From the NCBI RefSeq assembly GCF_011047315.1, contig NZ_CP049259.1:1984001-2048000 (forward strand): a stretch of 64,000 nt of DNA. Reading direction: 5' to 3'. Both the position numbers and the translations under genes were made by a program. The notes under the pieces are model-generated. The model saw only the letters and a program-made list of their open reading frames with translations. It did no database searches and had not been told where the DNA came from. How positions within the stretch are numbered: position 1 is the stretch's first letter; every line of letters begins with the position of its first letter. This document shows, one piece after another, positions 8,469 to 17,768 of the stretch. This stretch comes from Altererythrobacter sp. BO-6. Its GTDB lineage: Bacteria; Pseudomonadota; Alphaproteobacteria; Sphingomonadales; Sphingomonadaceae.

Positions 8469-8909
8469 TCAGCCCTTGGCTTGCGCAGCCAGCATGTCCA
8501 TCGCCGGTCGGACCGGCGATACGTCATAGCCAGCGTTGCGCGCTGCCGCGGCGATTTCGTCAGGATTATGACCGGCGCGCGCTTGCGCCAGCGACCAGAG
8601 CAAGGTTGAACGCGTGCCACTGCGGCAATAGCCGAGCACCTTCCCGTCAGTGCTGGAAAGCGCCGCCTGCATCGCCGCCACTTGCGGTTCGCTGAAGCCG
8701 GAATGGCCGATAGGGATGGCGAGATAATCCATTCCGGCCGCGCGCACGGCCGCTTCGATTTCGGCGCCCTGCGGTTCCTCTGGGGCTTCCCCATCGGGCC
8801 GGTTGTTGATGACCAGAGTTACCCCCGCGTTCGCTGCCTCAGCTATATCGTCCAGCTGGATCTGCGGACTGGCCAGCATGGTTGGCGAAAGCTCGCGAAA
8901 ATCGGTCAT
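8469..8909 (-). CDS. TIGR01244/DUF442 family sulfur transferase-like protein
   Basis: Small phosphatase/rhodanese-fold protein of 146 residues. The active-site cysteine is Cys95 in VLGYCRSGTRS, the hallmark of the DUF442 family (the N-terminal domain of Blh-type proteins linked to sulfide and persulfide metabolism in other proteobacteria). Here no beta-lactamase-like persulfide dioxygenase domain is attached and none is adjacent. The start follows AGGAGAGATATC. It lies divergent from the cold-shock gene with a 15-bp palindrome between them. Confidence 0.85.
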   Translation of the reverse strand: MTDFRELSPTMLASPQIQLDDIAEAANAGVTLVINNRPDGEAPEEPQGAEIEAAVRAAGMDYLAIPIGHSGFSEPQVAAMQAALSSTDGKVLGYCRSGTRSTLLWSLAQARAGHNPDEIAAAARNAGYDVSPVRPAMDMLAAQAKG

Positions 8910-9005
8910 GATATCTCTCCTGTCTCGCGGCCGGCGCGACTCGCACGGTGGTTTCGCCCAAAACCCTTGGCTGGGGCAAGCATTCCCGGCAACAATCGCA
9001 ATGCG

Positions 9006-9020
9006 AAAATGTCACATTTT
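9006..9020. promoter_or_regulatory. 15-bp perfect palindrome, candidate operator
   Basis: AAAATGT-C-ACATTTT lies about 97 bases upstream of the DUF442 start and 182 bases upstream of the cold-shock start, in the divergent region (8910-9201) that otherwise holds no gene. Odd-centred symmetry and AT content unlike the surroundings suggest a transcription factor site. The factor is unknown. Confidence 0.45.
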
Positions 9021-9132
9021 TGCGCCAAACGAGCAGGGCGCGTTAAATCATTCGCCTCGCAAGGCTTTGTCCGCTATGTTGCAGGAGTAGAGGTGGGGTT
9101 CCGGCAAATCAGCTGCGATGCCTGCTGCGCAA

Positions 9133-9157
9133 AATGCTGCTTTCCGTCCGCAGCATT
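9133..9157 (+). promoter_or_regulatory. Hairpin in the 5' leader of the cold-shock gene
   Basis: AATGCTGC (9133-9140) pairs perfectly with GCAGCATT (9150-9157) around a nine-base loop, ending about 45 bases before the ATG. Long structured leaders are common in cold-shock mRNAs. No promoter was resolved, so whether it is transcribed is inference. Confidence 0.4.
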
Positions 9158-9201
9158 GGCGTGGGTGTTTCAGGGCGGAGAGACAAGGTACGAATTAGGT
9201 T

Positions 9202-9957
9202 ATGGGTTACGACAGAGGGCGCCGCCGCGGCCGGGACAAGCGCGACGGATTCGGCGAGGACGGCTTCGATCCATTCGGCGGCGGTGACAGCTTCCCCCCG
9301 CGCGACAATTTCGGACAGCAGGATCGTTTTGGCGGCGGTGGCCGCGGGTTTGGAGATGATCGCGGCCCGGGCGGCGGCGACCGGTTCGGCGGCGGTGGTC
9401 GCGGTCCGGGTGGTGGTGGCCGTGGGCCCGGTGGTGGCGGCGGTGGCGGCGGTTTCAACCGCATGCCGGCCCAGGTGATCGGCACCGGTAAGGGCACGGT
9501 CAAATTCTTCAATAGCCAGAAGGGTTTTGGCTTCATCCAGCAGGATTCGGGCGGCGAAGATATCTTCGTTCATATCAGCGCGGTCGAACGGGCCGGGCTG
9601 GAAGGCCTGGCAGAGGGGCAAGAGCTTGAGTTCAACCTAGTGGATCGCGGCGGCAAGGTGTCGGCGCAGGACCTGCAGGTTGTGGGCGACGTGATCGCGG
9701 TCGAAAAGCGTCCTGCTGCGCCGCAGCGCGAGCTTACCGGTGAGAAGGCGACCGGGACAGTCAAGTTCTTCAATTCGATGAAGGGTTTCGGCTTCCTCGT
9801 ACGTGACGATGGCCAGCCGGATGCATTCGTTCATATCAGCGCGGTCGAGCGGTCGGGCCTCTCCAGCCTGAATGAAGGCGAACGTTACGAATTCGACATC
9901 GAAGTCGATCGACGAGGCAAGCACTCGGCGGTCAACCTCGTTCCCGTCCAGGGTTGA
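9202..9957 (+). CDS. Double cold-shock-domain protein with Arg/Gly-rich N-terminus
   Basis: Nucleic-acid-binding protein of 251 residues. Residues 1-90 are a low-complexity Gly/Arg/Asp/Phe tail resembling RGG boxes. Two cold-shock domains follow, about 97-160 and 184-250, each with the RNP1-like KGFGFI/KGFGFL and RNP2-like DIFVHIS/DAFVHIS motifs. Such tandem CSD proteins act as RNA chaperones. The N-terminal tail is typical of sphingomonads and may promote RNA binding or phase separation (inference). The gene is alone, with a leader hairpin and its own terminator. Confidence 0.92.
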   Translation: MGYDRGRRRGRDKRDGFGEDGFDPFGGGDSFPPRDNFGQQDRFGGGGRGFGDDRGPGGGDRFGGGGRGPGGGGRGPGGGGGGGGFNRMPAQVIGTGKGTVKFFNSQKGFGFIQQDSGGEDIFVHISAVERAGLEGLAEGQELEFNLVDRGGKVSAQDLQVVGDVIAVEKRPAAPQRELTGEKATGTVKFFNSMKGFGFLVRDDGQPDAFVHISAVERSGLSSLNEGERYEFDIEVDRRGKHSAVNLVPVQG

Positions 9958-10012
9958 TCAGCTGCCTTGCGCGGCCATTTGACCGGCCGCTGATGAGGCT
10001 TTACACGACGTG

Positions 10013-10048
10013 GAAATGGCGGTCCTGCGGGGCCGCCATTTCTCATTT
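10013..10048 (+). terminator. Probable terminator after the cold-shock gene
   Basis: GAAATGGCGG (10013-10022) pairs perfectly with CCGCCATTTC (10033-10042), followed by TCATTT. The T run is weak, so it may be imperfect. A GC palindrome (GCGGCC...GGCCGC) at 9970-9989 precedes it. Confidence 0.6.
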
Positions 10049-10078
10049 GCCTGATTTGAATTTGCTTGAGGTTCCGCG

Positions 10079-11263
10079 ATGTCGATCACTCCCCTGATGC
10101 CCGTTTATCCCCGTTGCGGCGTGCGGCCGGTGCGCGGCGAGCACTGCCACCTCATCGATGAGGATGGCACGCGCTATCTCGATTTCGCCAGCGGGATCGC
10201 AGTGAACCTGCTGGGCCACAGCCATGAAGGGCTGATTTCAGCGATCCAGCAGCAGGCGGCAACGCTGATGCATGTTTCGAACCTCTACGGCAGCCCGCAG
10301 GGTGAAAAGCTGGCACAGGCACTGGTCGACAACACCTTTGCCGACACCGTCTTCTTTACCAATTCCGGTGCCGAGGCGGTCGAATGCGCGATCAAGACGG
10401 CGCGCGCCTATCACCAGCATGAAGGCGATACGACGAAGTTCGAACTGATCACCTTCAAGAACGCGTTCCATGGCCGGACGATGGCTACAATCAGCGCGTC
10501 GAATCAGGAAAAGATGCACCACGGTTTTTCACCGCTGCTCGCCGGGTTCAAATATGCCGAGTTCGACGATCTGGAGAGCGCGAAAGCGCTGATGGGGCCG
10601 CACACCGCCGGCTTCCTGGTCGAACCGATCCAGGGCGAAGGCGGCATTCGCCCGGCCAGCGATGCCTTCATGAAGGGCCTGCGCGAACTCGCCAACCAGC
10701 ACGATTTGATGCTAGTGCTGGATGAGGTGCAGTGCGGGGTTGCGCGCACGGGCACGCTCTATGCCTATGAGCAATACGGAATCGAGCCAGATATCCTTGC
10801 CACCGCGAAGGGTATCGGCGGCGGCTTCCCGCTGGGTGCGTGCCTGGCCACGGAAAAGGCCGCGCGCGGCATGGTGTTCGGCACGCATGGCTCGACCTAT
10901 GGCGGCAATCCGCTGGCGATGGCAGCGGGCAGCGCGGTCATGGAAGCGGTCGCGAACGAAGAATTCCTCAGCTCCGTCCGCGAAAAGGGCGAGCGCCTGC
11001 GCAGCCGCCTGGAACAGTTCATCGGCAATTATCCGGAGCTGTTCGAACTGGTGCGCGGCAAGGGGTTGATGCTGGGCATCAAGATGAAGGTCGAGAGCCG
11101 TCCCTTCTTCGTTCACCTGCGCGACAATCATCAATTGCTGACCGTGGCCGCGGGCGACAACACGATTCGCGTCTTGCCGCCGCTGGTGATCGGCGATGCC
11201 GAGATCGACGAGTTCTTCGAGAAACTATCGGCCGGGGCGGCGAGCTTCTCGCCAGAGCAGTAA
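10079..11263 (+). CDS. argD: Acetylornithine/aspartate family aminotransferase
   Basis: PLP-dependent class III aminotransferase of 394 residues that converts N-acetylglutamate semialdehyde to N-acetylornithine. PLP contacts are NSGAEAVE (95-102), Asp215 in LDEVQ, and the Schiff-base Lys244 in ATAKGIGGG. The arginine function is supported by argF, whose ATG overlaps its stop codon by one base (taATG). The start follows GAGG. It may also serve lysine synthesis as a succinyl-diaminopimelate aminotransferase, as is known for ArgD in other bacteria. Confidence 0.93.
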   Translation: MSITPLMPVYPRCGVRPVRGEHCHLIDEDGTRYLDFASGIAVNLLGHSHEGLISAIQQQAATLMHVSNLYGSPQGEKLAQALVDNTFADTVFFTNSGAEAVECAIKTARAYHQHEGDTTKFELITFKNAFHGRTMATISASNQEKMHHGFSPLLAGFKYAEFDDLESAKALMGPHTAGFLVEPIQGEGGIRPASDAFMKGLRELANQHDLMLVLDEVQCGVARTGTLYAYEQYGIEPDILATAKGIGGGFPLGACLATEKAARGMVFGTHGSTYGGNPLAMAAGSAVMEAVANEEFLSSVREKGERLRSRLEQFIGNYPELFELVRGKGLMLGIKMKVESRPFFVHLRDNHQLLTVAAGDNTIRVLPPLVIGDAEIDEFFEKLSAGAASFSPEQ

Positions 11264-12195
11264 TGGCCCAGCCGCGCCATTTCCTCGATCTAGGCGATGC
11301 AGGCGGCGATGCGATTGCCGCCATGCTGGGCGATGCGATTGACCGGAAAGCGGCGCGTGAAGGTTGGCCCAAGGGCAGACCCGATGCCGACCGGCCGCTC
11401 GCGGATCACGTGCTGGGCATGGTGTTCGAGAAGAATTCGACCCGCACCCGCGTCAGCTTCGACATCGCGATGCGCCAGTTGGGCGGTTCGACGCTGATCC
11501 TGGATTCCGCTTCGAGCCAGCTGGGGCGGGGCGAGACGATTGCCGATACGGCCCGTGTCTTGAGCCGGATGGTCGACGCGATCATGCTGCGGACGGACGA
11601 TCATGCCAAGATCGAGGAAATGGCGCGCCATGCCAGCGTTCCGGTGATCAACGGCCTGACCGATCGTTCTCATCCCTGCCAGATCGTGGCTGACCTCCTC
11701 ACCATCATCGAGCATGGCAAACCGCTGCCGGGCCTGGAAGTCGCCTGGTTCGGCGACGGCAACAACGTGCTGCACTCGATCCTTGAGGCTGCCGGCCTGA
11801 TGAAGTTCAACGTGCGGGTGGCCACCCCTGCAGGCTATGAGCCGGATCGGGAATTCGTTGACATGGCGAGATCGGGCGGGGCCAAAGTCACCCTGACCCA
11901 TGATGCGGCAGCCGCTGCCGAAGGCGCCGATGTGGTCGTTACGGACACGTGGATTTCGATGGGCCAGGCGCATGCCGAGGAAAAACTGGCTGCCATGGCG
12001 CCCTATCAGGTCAATTCGGCGCTGATGGCCAAGGCGAAGGCAGACGCGATCTTCCTGCATTGCCTGCCGGCTCACGTGGGCGAGGAGGTCTCCGACGAAG
12101 TGTTCGAAGGAAGCCAGTCTGTCGTCTTCGACGAAGCCGAGAACCGCATCCATGCGCAGAAGTCGGTCCTGCGCTGGTGCTTTGGCCAGTTGTGA
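11263..12195 (+). CDS. argF: Ornithine carbamoyltransferase
   Basis: Makes citrulline from ornithine and carbamoyl phosphate. 310 residues. The carbamoyl-phosphate motif STRTR is at 59-63, HPCQ at 137-140 and the ornithine-site HCLPAH at 266-271, with Cys267. The ATG at 11263 overlaps the argD stop; the frame continues upstream but that part is in another frame of argD and is not coding. The next gene, hslO, starts 56 bases on. Confidence 0.95.
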   Translation: MAQPRHFLDLGDAGGDAIAAMLGDAIDRKAAREGWPKGRPDADRPLADHVLGMVFEKNSTRTRVSFDIAMRQLGGSTLILDSASSQLGRGETIADTARVLSRMVDAIMLRTDDHAKIEEMARHASVPVINGLTDRSHPCQIVADLLTIIEHGKPLPGLEVAWFGDGNNVLHSILEAAGLMKFNVRVATPAGYEPDREFVDMARSGGAKVTLTHDAAAAAEGADVVVTDTWISMGQAHAEEKLAAMAPYQVNSALMAKAKADAIFLHCLPAHVGEEVSDEVFEGSQSVVFDEAENRIHAQKSVLRWCFGQL

Positions 12196-12251
12196 CGGCT
12201 GAACGGCGAGCAGCCCTTAATTTCCCGGCTCAAGCCACCATATAGCCGCGG

Positions 12252-13142
12252 ATGACGGACACATCGGAAATCTTCACGGAGCAGCTGCTCGGTTTCAGCG
12301 TCCCGTCGCGCGATGCGCGAGGACGGGTGGTACGGCTCGATCGTTCGCTTGACGATATCCTCAGCGCACATGACTACCCCGCGCCGGTCAAACACCTGCT
12401 GGCCGAAGCCTTGGTGCTGACCGCGCTGATGGGCGGCTTGCTCAAGGAAGAGCACGCCCAGCTCACGATGCAGGCGCAGACCGAAGGCGGGCCGATCAGG
12501 CTGATGGTGTGCGATTACCGTTCCGGCCAGATGCGCGGCTATGCCGATTTCGACGACCAGCAATTGGGCAGTCTCGGCACCAATCCGTCGCTTTCGGCGC
12601 TATTCGGGAAAGGCTATCTCGCGATCACTTTCGAAACCGGGCAGGGGCGACGCTATCAGGGAATTGTGCCGCTCGAGGGCGCTTCGCTGGCCGAAGCCTG
12701 CGAACAATATTTCTTCCAGTCCGAACAGATCCCGACATTGCTCAAGGTCGGAATTCTGGCCCAGGGCTCCAGCTGCATTGCCGGTGGGCTGCTGCTGCAG
12801 CACCTGCCGCAAGGCGAGGAAGGGCGCGAACGGCTGCATGTGCGGCTTGACCATCCTGACTGGGAACATGTCGCGGTGATGGCCGGATCGCTAAGCCATC
12901 AGGAATTGGTCGATCCGGGCCTGTCGATGGAGGCGATCGTCTGGCGGCTGTTCCACGAAGAAGACGAAGTGCGGGTCGAGCCGGGCGCTTGCCTCAGCAA
13001 GGGATGCCGTTGCGATGTCGCGCATTACAACAGCGTGCTTTCCCGCTTTCCCGAAGACGAGCGCAATGCGATGCGCAATGCCAACGGCGAGATCGTGGTC
13101 GATTGCGCCTTTTGCTCGAAAGAGTTCGTTATCGACCTTTGA
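12252..13142 (+). CDS. hslO: Redox-regulated chaperone Hsp33
   Basis: Holdase activated by oxidation, 296 residues. The zinc/redox switch is at the C-terminus: Cys252-x-Cys254 and Cys285-x2-Cys288 (CRC and CAFC), with an extra Cys247. Reduced cysteines bind zinc; oxidation to disulfides exposes the client-binding surface. The core contains GQGRRYQGIVPLEG and YFFQSEQIPT, typical of the family. Position after argD-argF is common in alphaproteobacteria. Confidence 0.95.
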   Translation: MTDTSEIFTEQLLGFSVPSRDARGRVVRLDRSLDDILSAHDYPAPVKHLLAEALVLTALMGGLLKEEHAQLTMQAQTEGGPIRLMVCDYRSGQMRGYADFDDQQLGSLGTNPSLSALFGKGYLAITFETGQGRRYQGIVPLEGASLAEACEQYFFQSEQIPTLLKVGILAQGSSCIAGGLLLQHLPQGEEGRERLHVRLDHPDWEHVAVMAGSLSHQELVDPGLSMEAIVWRLFHEEDEVRVEPGACLSKGCRCDVAHYNSVLSRFPEDERNAMRNANGEIVVDCAFCSKEFVIDL

Positions 13143-13227
13143 AGCGGTTCGTCGCTGTTCAGAAACGGTTTATCGCAGCGGTGCTAATTCACCGCATGTA
13201 AATGCGAAAGCGCACAGTGGATCGGAC

Positions 13228-13644
13228 ATGATGAACAGGTTTTTGGCAGGCATGACAAGCTTGGTTGCAGCGATTGCTGCGGCCGGTCTTGTGCTGGCTG
13301 CGCCTGGGCAGGCCCAAACCGGGGCGCTGGCGATGCTGGATGGACTTGCCAAGGGCGAGTGGACCGTGCGCTACCGCGATGGTTCGCCTGACCGCAAGAT
13401 TTGCCTGCGCAAGGGTGACGAGCTGATCCAGCTGCGCCACGACGATCGCAATTGCAGCCGCTTTGTTGTCGATGATGCAGCCAGCGAAGTCACAGTGCAG
13501 TACACTTGCCGTGGCAACGGCTATGGCCGGACCAATGTCCGCCGGGAAACGTCTTCATTGGTCCAGATCGAAAGCCAGGGGATCGCCGAGGGGCTGCCGT
13601 TCCAGTTCCAGGCCGAAGCGCGCCGCACCGGCACCTGCCAGTAA
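13228..13644 (+). CDS. Exported protein, DUF3617-like
   Basis: About 138 residues. A signal peptide (hydrophobic to about residue 25, cleavage near GQAQT) is followed by a beta-rich domain with four cysteines (CLRKGD, NCSRF, YTCRGNGYG, GTCQ). The ending GTCQ and the WTVRYRDGSPDRKICLRKGDEL pattern resemble DUF3617 periplasmic proteins of sphingomonads. Two adjacent ATGs (13228, 13231) are possible starts. Function unknown. Confidence 0.7.
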   Translation: MMNRFLAGMTSLVAAIAAAGLVLAAPGQAQTGALAMLDGLAKGEWTVRYRDGSPDRKICLRKGDELIQLRHDDRNCSRFVVDDAASEVTVQYTCRGNGYGRTNVRRETSSLVQIESQGIAEGLPFQFQAEARRTGTCQ

Positions 13645-13708
13645 CAGGCTGGTTAACCGCGGGAACGGTTCCGATTGCATCGGGCACGCGAGACGCTAAG
13701 CCGGGCGG

Positions 13709-14404
13709 ATGCACAAAGATAGTTCCGAACACCAGCCGATAGCCCTGGTCCTGCTTTCGGGCGGGCTGGACTCGATGGTTTCCGCAGCAATCGCGCGCGA
13801 GCAGGGTTTCCGGCTTCATGCCTTGTCGATCGATTATGGCCAGCGTCACCGGCGCGAGCTTCAGGCGGCGCGTTCCATCGCCAAGCAACTGGGGGCGGAG
13901 CGGCATATCGAATTGGCGCTCGATCTGCGTGCATTTGGCGGATCTGCCCTGACAGACGATATCGAGGTCCCCAAGACCGGGGTGGATGATACCATACCGG
14001 TCACTTACGTTCCTGCGCGCAATCTCGTTTTCCTTTCGCTGACCGTTGCCGCTGCTGAAGCGGTCGGGTCACGCGATATCTTCATCGGCGTGAACGCGCT
14101 CGACTATTCGGGCTATCCCGATTGCCGCCCTGAATTCATTGCCAGTTTTGCCGAAACCGCCCGGCTGGGTACAAAGGCGGGGGTGGAAGGTCTGCCGTTT
14201 CAGATCCATGCACCGCTCCAGCACATGACAAAGGCTGACATCGCCAGGGAATGCGACCGTTTGGGGCTCGATCCCGGCTGGAGTTGGTCGTGCTATGACC
14301 CCACCAGCGAAGGTATGGCCTGCGGGATGTGCGATTCCTGCCGATTGCGAAAAAAGGGGTTTGCCGAGTCGGGCGTTGAGGATAGCACCTGTTACGCAGC
14401 TTAA
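13709..14404 (+). CDS. queC: 7-cyano-7-deazaguanine synthase
   Basis: ATP-dependent conversion of 7-carboxy-7-deazaguanine to preQ0 in queuosine synthesis. 231 residues. The PP-loop SGGLDS is at 17-22 and the zinc site near the C-terminus is Cys195, Cys205, Cys208 and Cys211 (CYDP...CGMCDSC). No queD/queE neighbours here. Together with gluQ at 32942 it shows that the organism makes queuosine and modifies it further. Confidence 0.95.
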   Translation: MHKDSSEHQPIALVLLSGGLDSMVSAAIAREQGFRLHALSIDYGQRHRRELQAARSIAKQLGAERHIELALDLRAFGGSALTDDIEVPKTGVDDTIPVTYVPARNLVFLSLTVAAAEAVGSRDIFIGVNALDYSGYPDCRPEFIASFAETARLGTKAGVEGLPFQIHAPLQHMTKADIARECDRLGLDPGWSWSCYDPTSEGMACGMCDSCRLRKKGFAESGVEDSTCYAA

Positions 14405-14431
14405 GGCGAAAGCCTTTCCCGGGAGAGATTG

Positions 14432-16051
14432 ATGACCGAGCAAGACACCGATCCTGCGGTGCCGGCAACGCCGAGCGACAGTGTTCCAGCATACAGCTGG
14501 TATGCGTTGAGTGTGCTGGTGTTGATCTATGTATTGAACTTCATCGATCGCCAGATTCTTTCGATCCTTGCGAATGATATCAAGGCGGACCTGGGCGTCG
14601 ATGATGCCTATCTCGGCTTCCTCTACGGGACCGCCTTTGCGATCTTTTATGCGCTGTTCGGCATCCCGCTGGGCAAACTGGCTGACAGCTGGAAGCGCGT
14701 GCGATTGATGACGCTTGGCCTGACACTGTGGTCGGCGATGACTGCCGTGTCGGGCTTCGCCAGAGACGCTGCGACGCTGACCGTTGCCCGGATCGGGGTG
14801 GGCGTCGGCGAGGCGACGGCCAGCCCCTCGGCCTACTCACTGATCTCTGACTGGTTCCCCGCCCGACTGCGGGCGACGGCCCTGGCGATCTACAGCTCAG
14901 GCCTCTACATCGGCGGGGGTGTGTCGCTCGCGATCGGCGGCGTGATCGTCGATCGCTGGAATGCGGCATTTCCGAATGGCGACCCATGGTTCGGGTTTGC
15001 CGGCTGGCAGGCAGCATTCATTGCTGTCGGCGTGCCCGGCCTCCTGCTCGCTCTATGGGTGATGACTTTGCGCGAACCCGTGCGCGGAGCGATTGACGGA
15101 TTGGCAAGCCCTGAAGACCCGGAACCCTTCCGCGGATTTGTGCGGGAACTCTATACCGTCATACCGCCCTTCACCTTCCTTGGAGCAGCCGCTCGCGGCG
15201 GGGTTGCGCTGCTCATCAACATCGCTGTGTTTATCTTGGCCATGTCCGTCGCCTTTGGATTGACCGAGGTGCTGGATTCTGGCCGGGGCCTGATCGTGCC
15301 GCAGATCACCGACCAGTGGCTGCTGCTGGCGATCGGCTATTACGCGGTGTTTTGCTGGGCCAGCGCGCTGCGCCAGCGGGACTACCCGACCTTTGCCCTG
15401 ACCTGGGGATCGCCTGCCTTCCTGTGCACGATCCTTGGGTATGGCACTGTCGCCTTCATGGCCTATGCCGCGTCCTATTGGGGTGCGCCCTACGCGGAAC
15501 GCGTGTTCGATGTGAGCAAGGCCGAACTGGGCTTCTGGCTTGGCGGCGGCGGTGCGGCTGGCGGTTTCCTGGGGGTTATCCTGGGCGGGCGGATGGCGGA
15601 TTACCTCTTCACGCGCTTTGCCGCCGGGCGGATATGGGTAATCATGTTCGGTCTGCTGTCGCCGATCCCGTTTGCCATCGTGCAGTACACGACGGAGAGC
15701 TTCGCGCTCTTCCTGATCCTGAATGTTGTCGTGGGCGCGTTGGCGGCATCGGCGCTGGGTGCGGCGGCGGCCAGCAGCCAGGCGCTGGTACTGCCGCGGA
15801 TGCGCGGCACAGCCACGGCGACGTTCTTCCTCGCGACCACGCTCGTCGGTCTGGCGCTGGGGCCTTACCTTGCCGGTTATGTCTCTGCCCAGCATGACGG
15901 GGATCTGTCACGCGGTGTACTGTCGACCCTCTGGATCACGCCGGTCGGACTGGTGTTGCTCGCCTTGGCGATCAAACTGGTGCCCAAGGCGAGCGAGACA
16001 CTTCTGGCGCGCGCCAAGGCGGCGGGAGAGCCTGGCCTGGGAGTCGATTAG
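14432..16051 (+). CDS. MFS transporter (Spns-like)
   Basis: Major facilitator of about 539 residues with twelve hydrophobic helices. The first loop shows FIDRQILSILANDIKADLGVDD and GKLADSWKR, the MFS motif A region, and RIGVGVGEATASPSAYSLISDWFP, typical of the Spinster-type group common in sphingomonads. An unusually long central part between helices 6 and 7 carries extra hydrophobic segments. The ATG at 14432 follows GGGAGAG; the TTG just before it is not used. Substrate unknown. Confidence 0.88.
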   Translation: MTEQDTDPAVPATPSDSVPAYSWYALSVLVLIYVLNFIDRQILSILANDIKADLGVDDAYLGFLYGTAFAIFYALFGIPLGKLADSWKRVRLMTLGLTLWSAMTAVSGFARDAATLTVARIGVGVGEATASPSAYSLISDWFPARLRATALAIYSSGLYIGGGVSLAIGGVIVDRWNAAFPNGDPWFGFAGWQAAFIAVGVPGLLLALWVMTLREPVRGAIDGLASPEDPEPFRGFVRELYTVIPPFTFLGAAARGGVALLINIAVFILAMSVAFGLTEVLDSGRGLIVPQITDQWLLLAIGYYAVFCWASALRQRDYPTFALTWGSPAFLCTILGYGTVAFMAYAASYWGAPYAERVFDVSKAELGFWLGGGGAAGGFLGVILGGRMADYLFTRFAAGRIWVIMFGLLSPIPFAIVQYTTESFALFLILNVVVGALAASALGAAAASSQALVLPRMRGTATATFFLATTLVGLALGPYLAGYVSAQHDGDLSRGVLSTLWITPVGLVLLALAIKLVPKASETLLARAKAAGEPGLGVD

Positions 16052-16072
16052 GCCAAGCGCGGCGCTTTCGAA

Positions 16073-16600
16073 TCAGGACGCAAGCACCGCACAGGCGATG
16101 CGCGCACCGGCCGCGCCGGTCGGGTCGGTGCGATAATCGTCCGGCCCGGCATGGATCATCACGGCGGTTCCGTCCGTGTCAAAGATCTTTGGCAAGACGG
16201 CGGCAGCGTCTTCGCTGACTTGAACGGTAACATCGAACTGCCCGCTTGATGGAATTTGGAGATTTGGCAGGTCGCCCAGGTGCTTGCCATCCGGGCTCAG
16301 GTGGCCGTGCGTTTTGCCAAAGGGATTCAAGTGACCGCCAGCCGATGTAAAGGCGGGCCCTTCGCATGTGCCGGTTTGGTGGAGATGCAGCGCTCGCTCG
16401 CCCGCTTCAAACCCTTGTCCCTGAATTTCTAGAGACAGGCTATTGTCCGCGCGGACGAGGCGGGCGGTGCCTGCCGTCGCGCCATCCGATTTGATCAGCG
16501 CCCCTGAGGCGACTTCTTCCAAGCCTGGTCCACCGGTCGTGACGCAACCAGCCGAGATCGCGGATGCCAGGGTGAGCGTGATGAGCGAGCGATAGTGCAT
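16073..16600 (-). CDS. sodC: Cu/Zn superoxide dismutase-like lipoprotein
   Basis: 175 residues with a lipoprotein signal (lipobox around ISAGC, Cys19), so it is exported and lipidated. The Cu/Zn SOD pattern is present: LHLHQTGTC, GGHLNP, a His-rich loop KTHGHLSPDGKHLGDLP, and MIHAGPDDYRTDP near the end, with a second cysteine (RIACAVL) for the disulfide. It dismutates periplasmic superoxide. Convergent with the MFS gene; downstream of ompA on the same strand but separated by a terminator. Confidence 0.9.
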   Translation of the reverse strand: MHYRSLITLTLASAISAGCVTTGGPGLEEVASGALIKSDGATAGTARLVRADNSLSLEIQGQGFEAGERALHLHQTGTCEGPAFTSAGGHLNPFGKTHGHLSPDGKHLGDLPNLQIPSSGQFDVTVQVSEDAAAVLPKIFDTDGTAVMIHAGPDDYRTDPTGAAGARIACAVLAS

Positions 16601-16635
16601 TTCAATTCTCCGCCAGTAGCTTTCCCTGCACTAAC

Positions 16636-16668
16636 GAAAAAGGGGCCGGATTGCTCCGGCCCCTCTTC
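16636..16668 (-). terminator. Rho-independent terminator of ompA
   Basis: Read on the minus strand: GGGGCCGGA, short loop GCAA-type, TCCGGCCCC and then TTTTTCG. It begins about 27 bases past the ompA stop and isolates ompA from sodC. Confidence 0.85.
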
Positions 16669-16694
16669 ATTTTTCTATCCGAACGATCGGATGA

Positions 16695-17768
16695 TTACAT
16701 GCCCGAGCCCGGACCGTAAGTCACCTCGACGCGGCGGTTCTGCAGTTCGCGCACGCCGTCTTCGGTCGGAACGCGGTTTTGCGTTTCACCGAAGGCTTCG
16801 CTGCTGATCCGGCCATCGGGGATGCCCCGACCGGTCAGATATTCGCGAACCGATGCGTTACGGCGGCCTGCCAGACCCATGTTGTATGTCGCGGTGCCCG
16901 AACGGTCGGTGTGACCGGCCAGCATGACGCTTGCCGTGCCGCAATCCGCATAAGCGGTGACCGCGTTATCGAGAACCGTTGCTGCCTCAGGCGTGATGTC
17001 CGATTCGTCCCAGTTGAAGAAGACGATGTACGGGCCCGTGTTGCAGACCGGCGCCGGCGGCGGAGGCGGCGGAGGCGGCGGGGGCGGCGGCGGAGGCGGC
17101 GGAGGCGGCGGGGGCGGCGGAGGCGGCGGCGGGGCGGCCTGGGCGCCGAAGTTGTAAATCAACGAACCCAGGATCGAGTGCGTCGAAACGTCCGTATTGA
17201 TCGAATTTCCGCCGGCGTCGACAATGCCAACGTCGGTGGCGTTGAAGTAGCGATACTTCAGGCCAACGTCCCAATTGCCACTGAGCGGGGCACGGATGCC
17301 AGCCAGTGCCTGCCATGCAAGGCCGGTATCCGAATCATTGTAGAGATCCGGGCCACCAGTACGGCGGGTGCCCTGCAGATCTGTGCGTGCCACGCCGATA
17401 CCGGCGCCGACGAAGCCCTGCAATCCGTCGTCTGGTCCAAAGTCAAGAAGGCCGTTCAGCATGAAGCTAAGGATACTGCCTGACCCATCGCCCTCGAGAA
17501 CTGCCGAGCCCACTTCGATCGTGTCGAGCGTGGCCTTCTTGTAGGCAGCTTCGGTTTCGAGACGGAATGCCCCGAAATCATAGCCAACCACGCCGCCGAA
17601 ATCGTATCCTTCGTCGTGACTAACGGTTACACCGGCGTCATTGTCCGATGCGTCTTCAACGATCATCGCACCGCCATCAACGCCAATGTACCATTGGCCG
17701 TCGCGGGCAAGTGCGGGCGTGGCGAGCGCGGTCGACGCAAGCGCCATCCCCATGACTAGTCTGCGCAT
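16695..17768 (-). CDS. ompA: OmpA family outer-membrane protein
   Basis: 357 residues. A signal peptide (cleavage near ALARDG) is followed by an eight-stranded beta-barrel (to about 210), a run of 26 consecutive prolines, and a C-terminal OmpA peptidoglycan-binding domain with NWDESDITPEA, AGHTDRSGTATYN and GLAGRRNASVREYL. It anchors the outer membrane to the wall. The proline tract is a long spacer through the periplasm. Strong SD (AAGGGGA) upstream and a good terminator suggest a highly expressed single gene. Confidence 0.95.
   Translation of the reverse strand: MRRLVMGMALASTALATPALARDGQWYIGVDGGAMIVEDASDNDAGVTVSHDEGYDFGGVVGYDFGAFRLETEAAYKKATLDTIEVGSAVLEGDGSGSILSFMLNGLLDFGPDDGLQGFVGAGIGVARTDLQGTRRTGGPDLYNDSDTGLAWQALAGIRAPLSGNWDVGLKYRYFNATDVGIVDAGGNSINTDVSTHSILGSLIYNFGAQAAPPPPPPPPPPPPPPPPPPPPPPPPPPAPVCNTGPYIVFFNWDESDITPEAATVLDNAVTAYADCGTASVMLAGHTDRSGTATYNMGLAGRRNASVREYLTGRGIPDGRISSEAFGETQNRVPTEDGVRELQNRRVEVTYGPGSGM
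17055..17132 (-). repeat. 26-codon polyproline tract in ompA
   Basis: A 78-base stretch of CCN codons reading CCG, CCT and CCC in a semi-regular pattern (as GGC GGA/GGG on the plus strand) gives 26 prolines in a row. It is prone to slippage by replication, so the copy number probably varies among strains. Confidence 0.9.
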
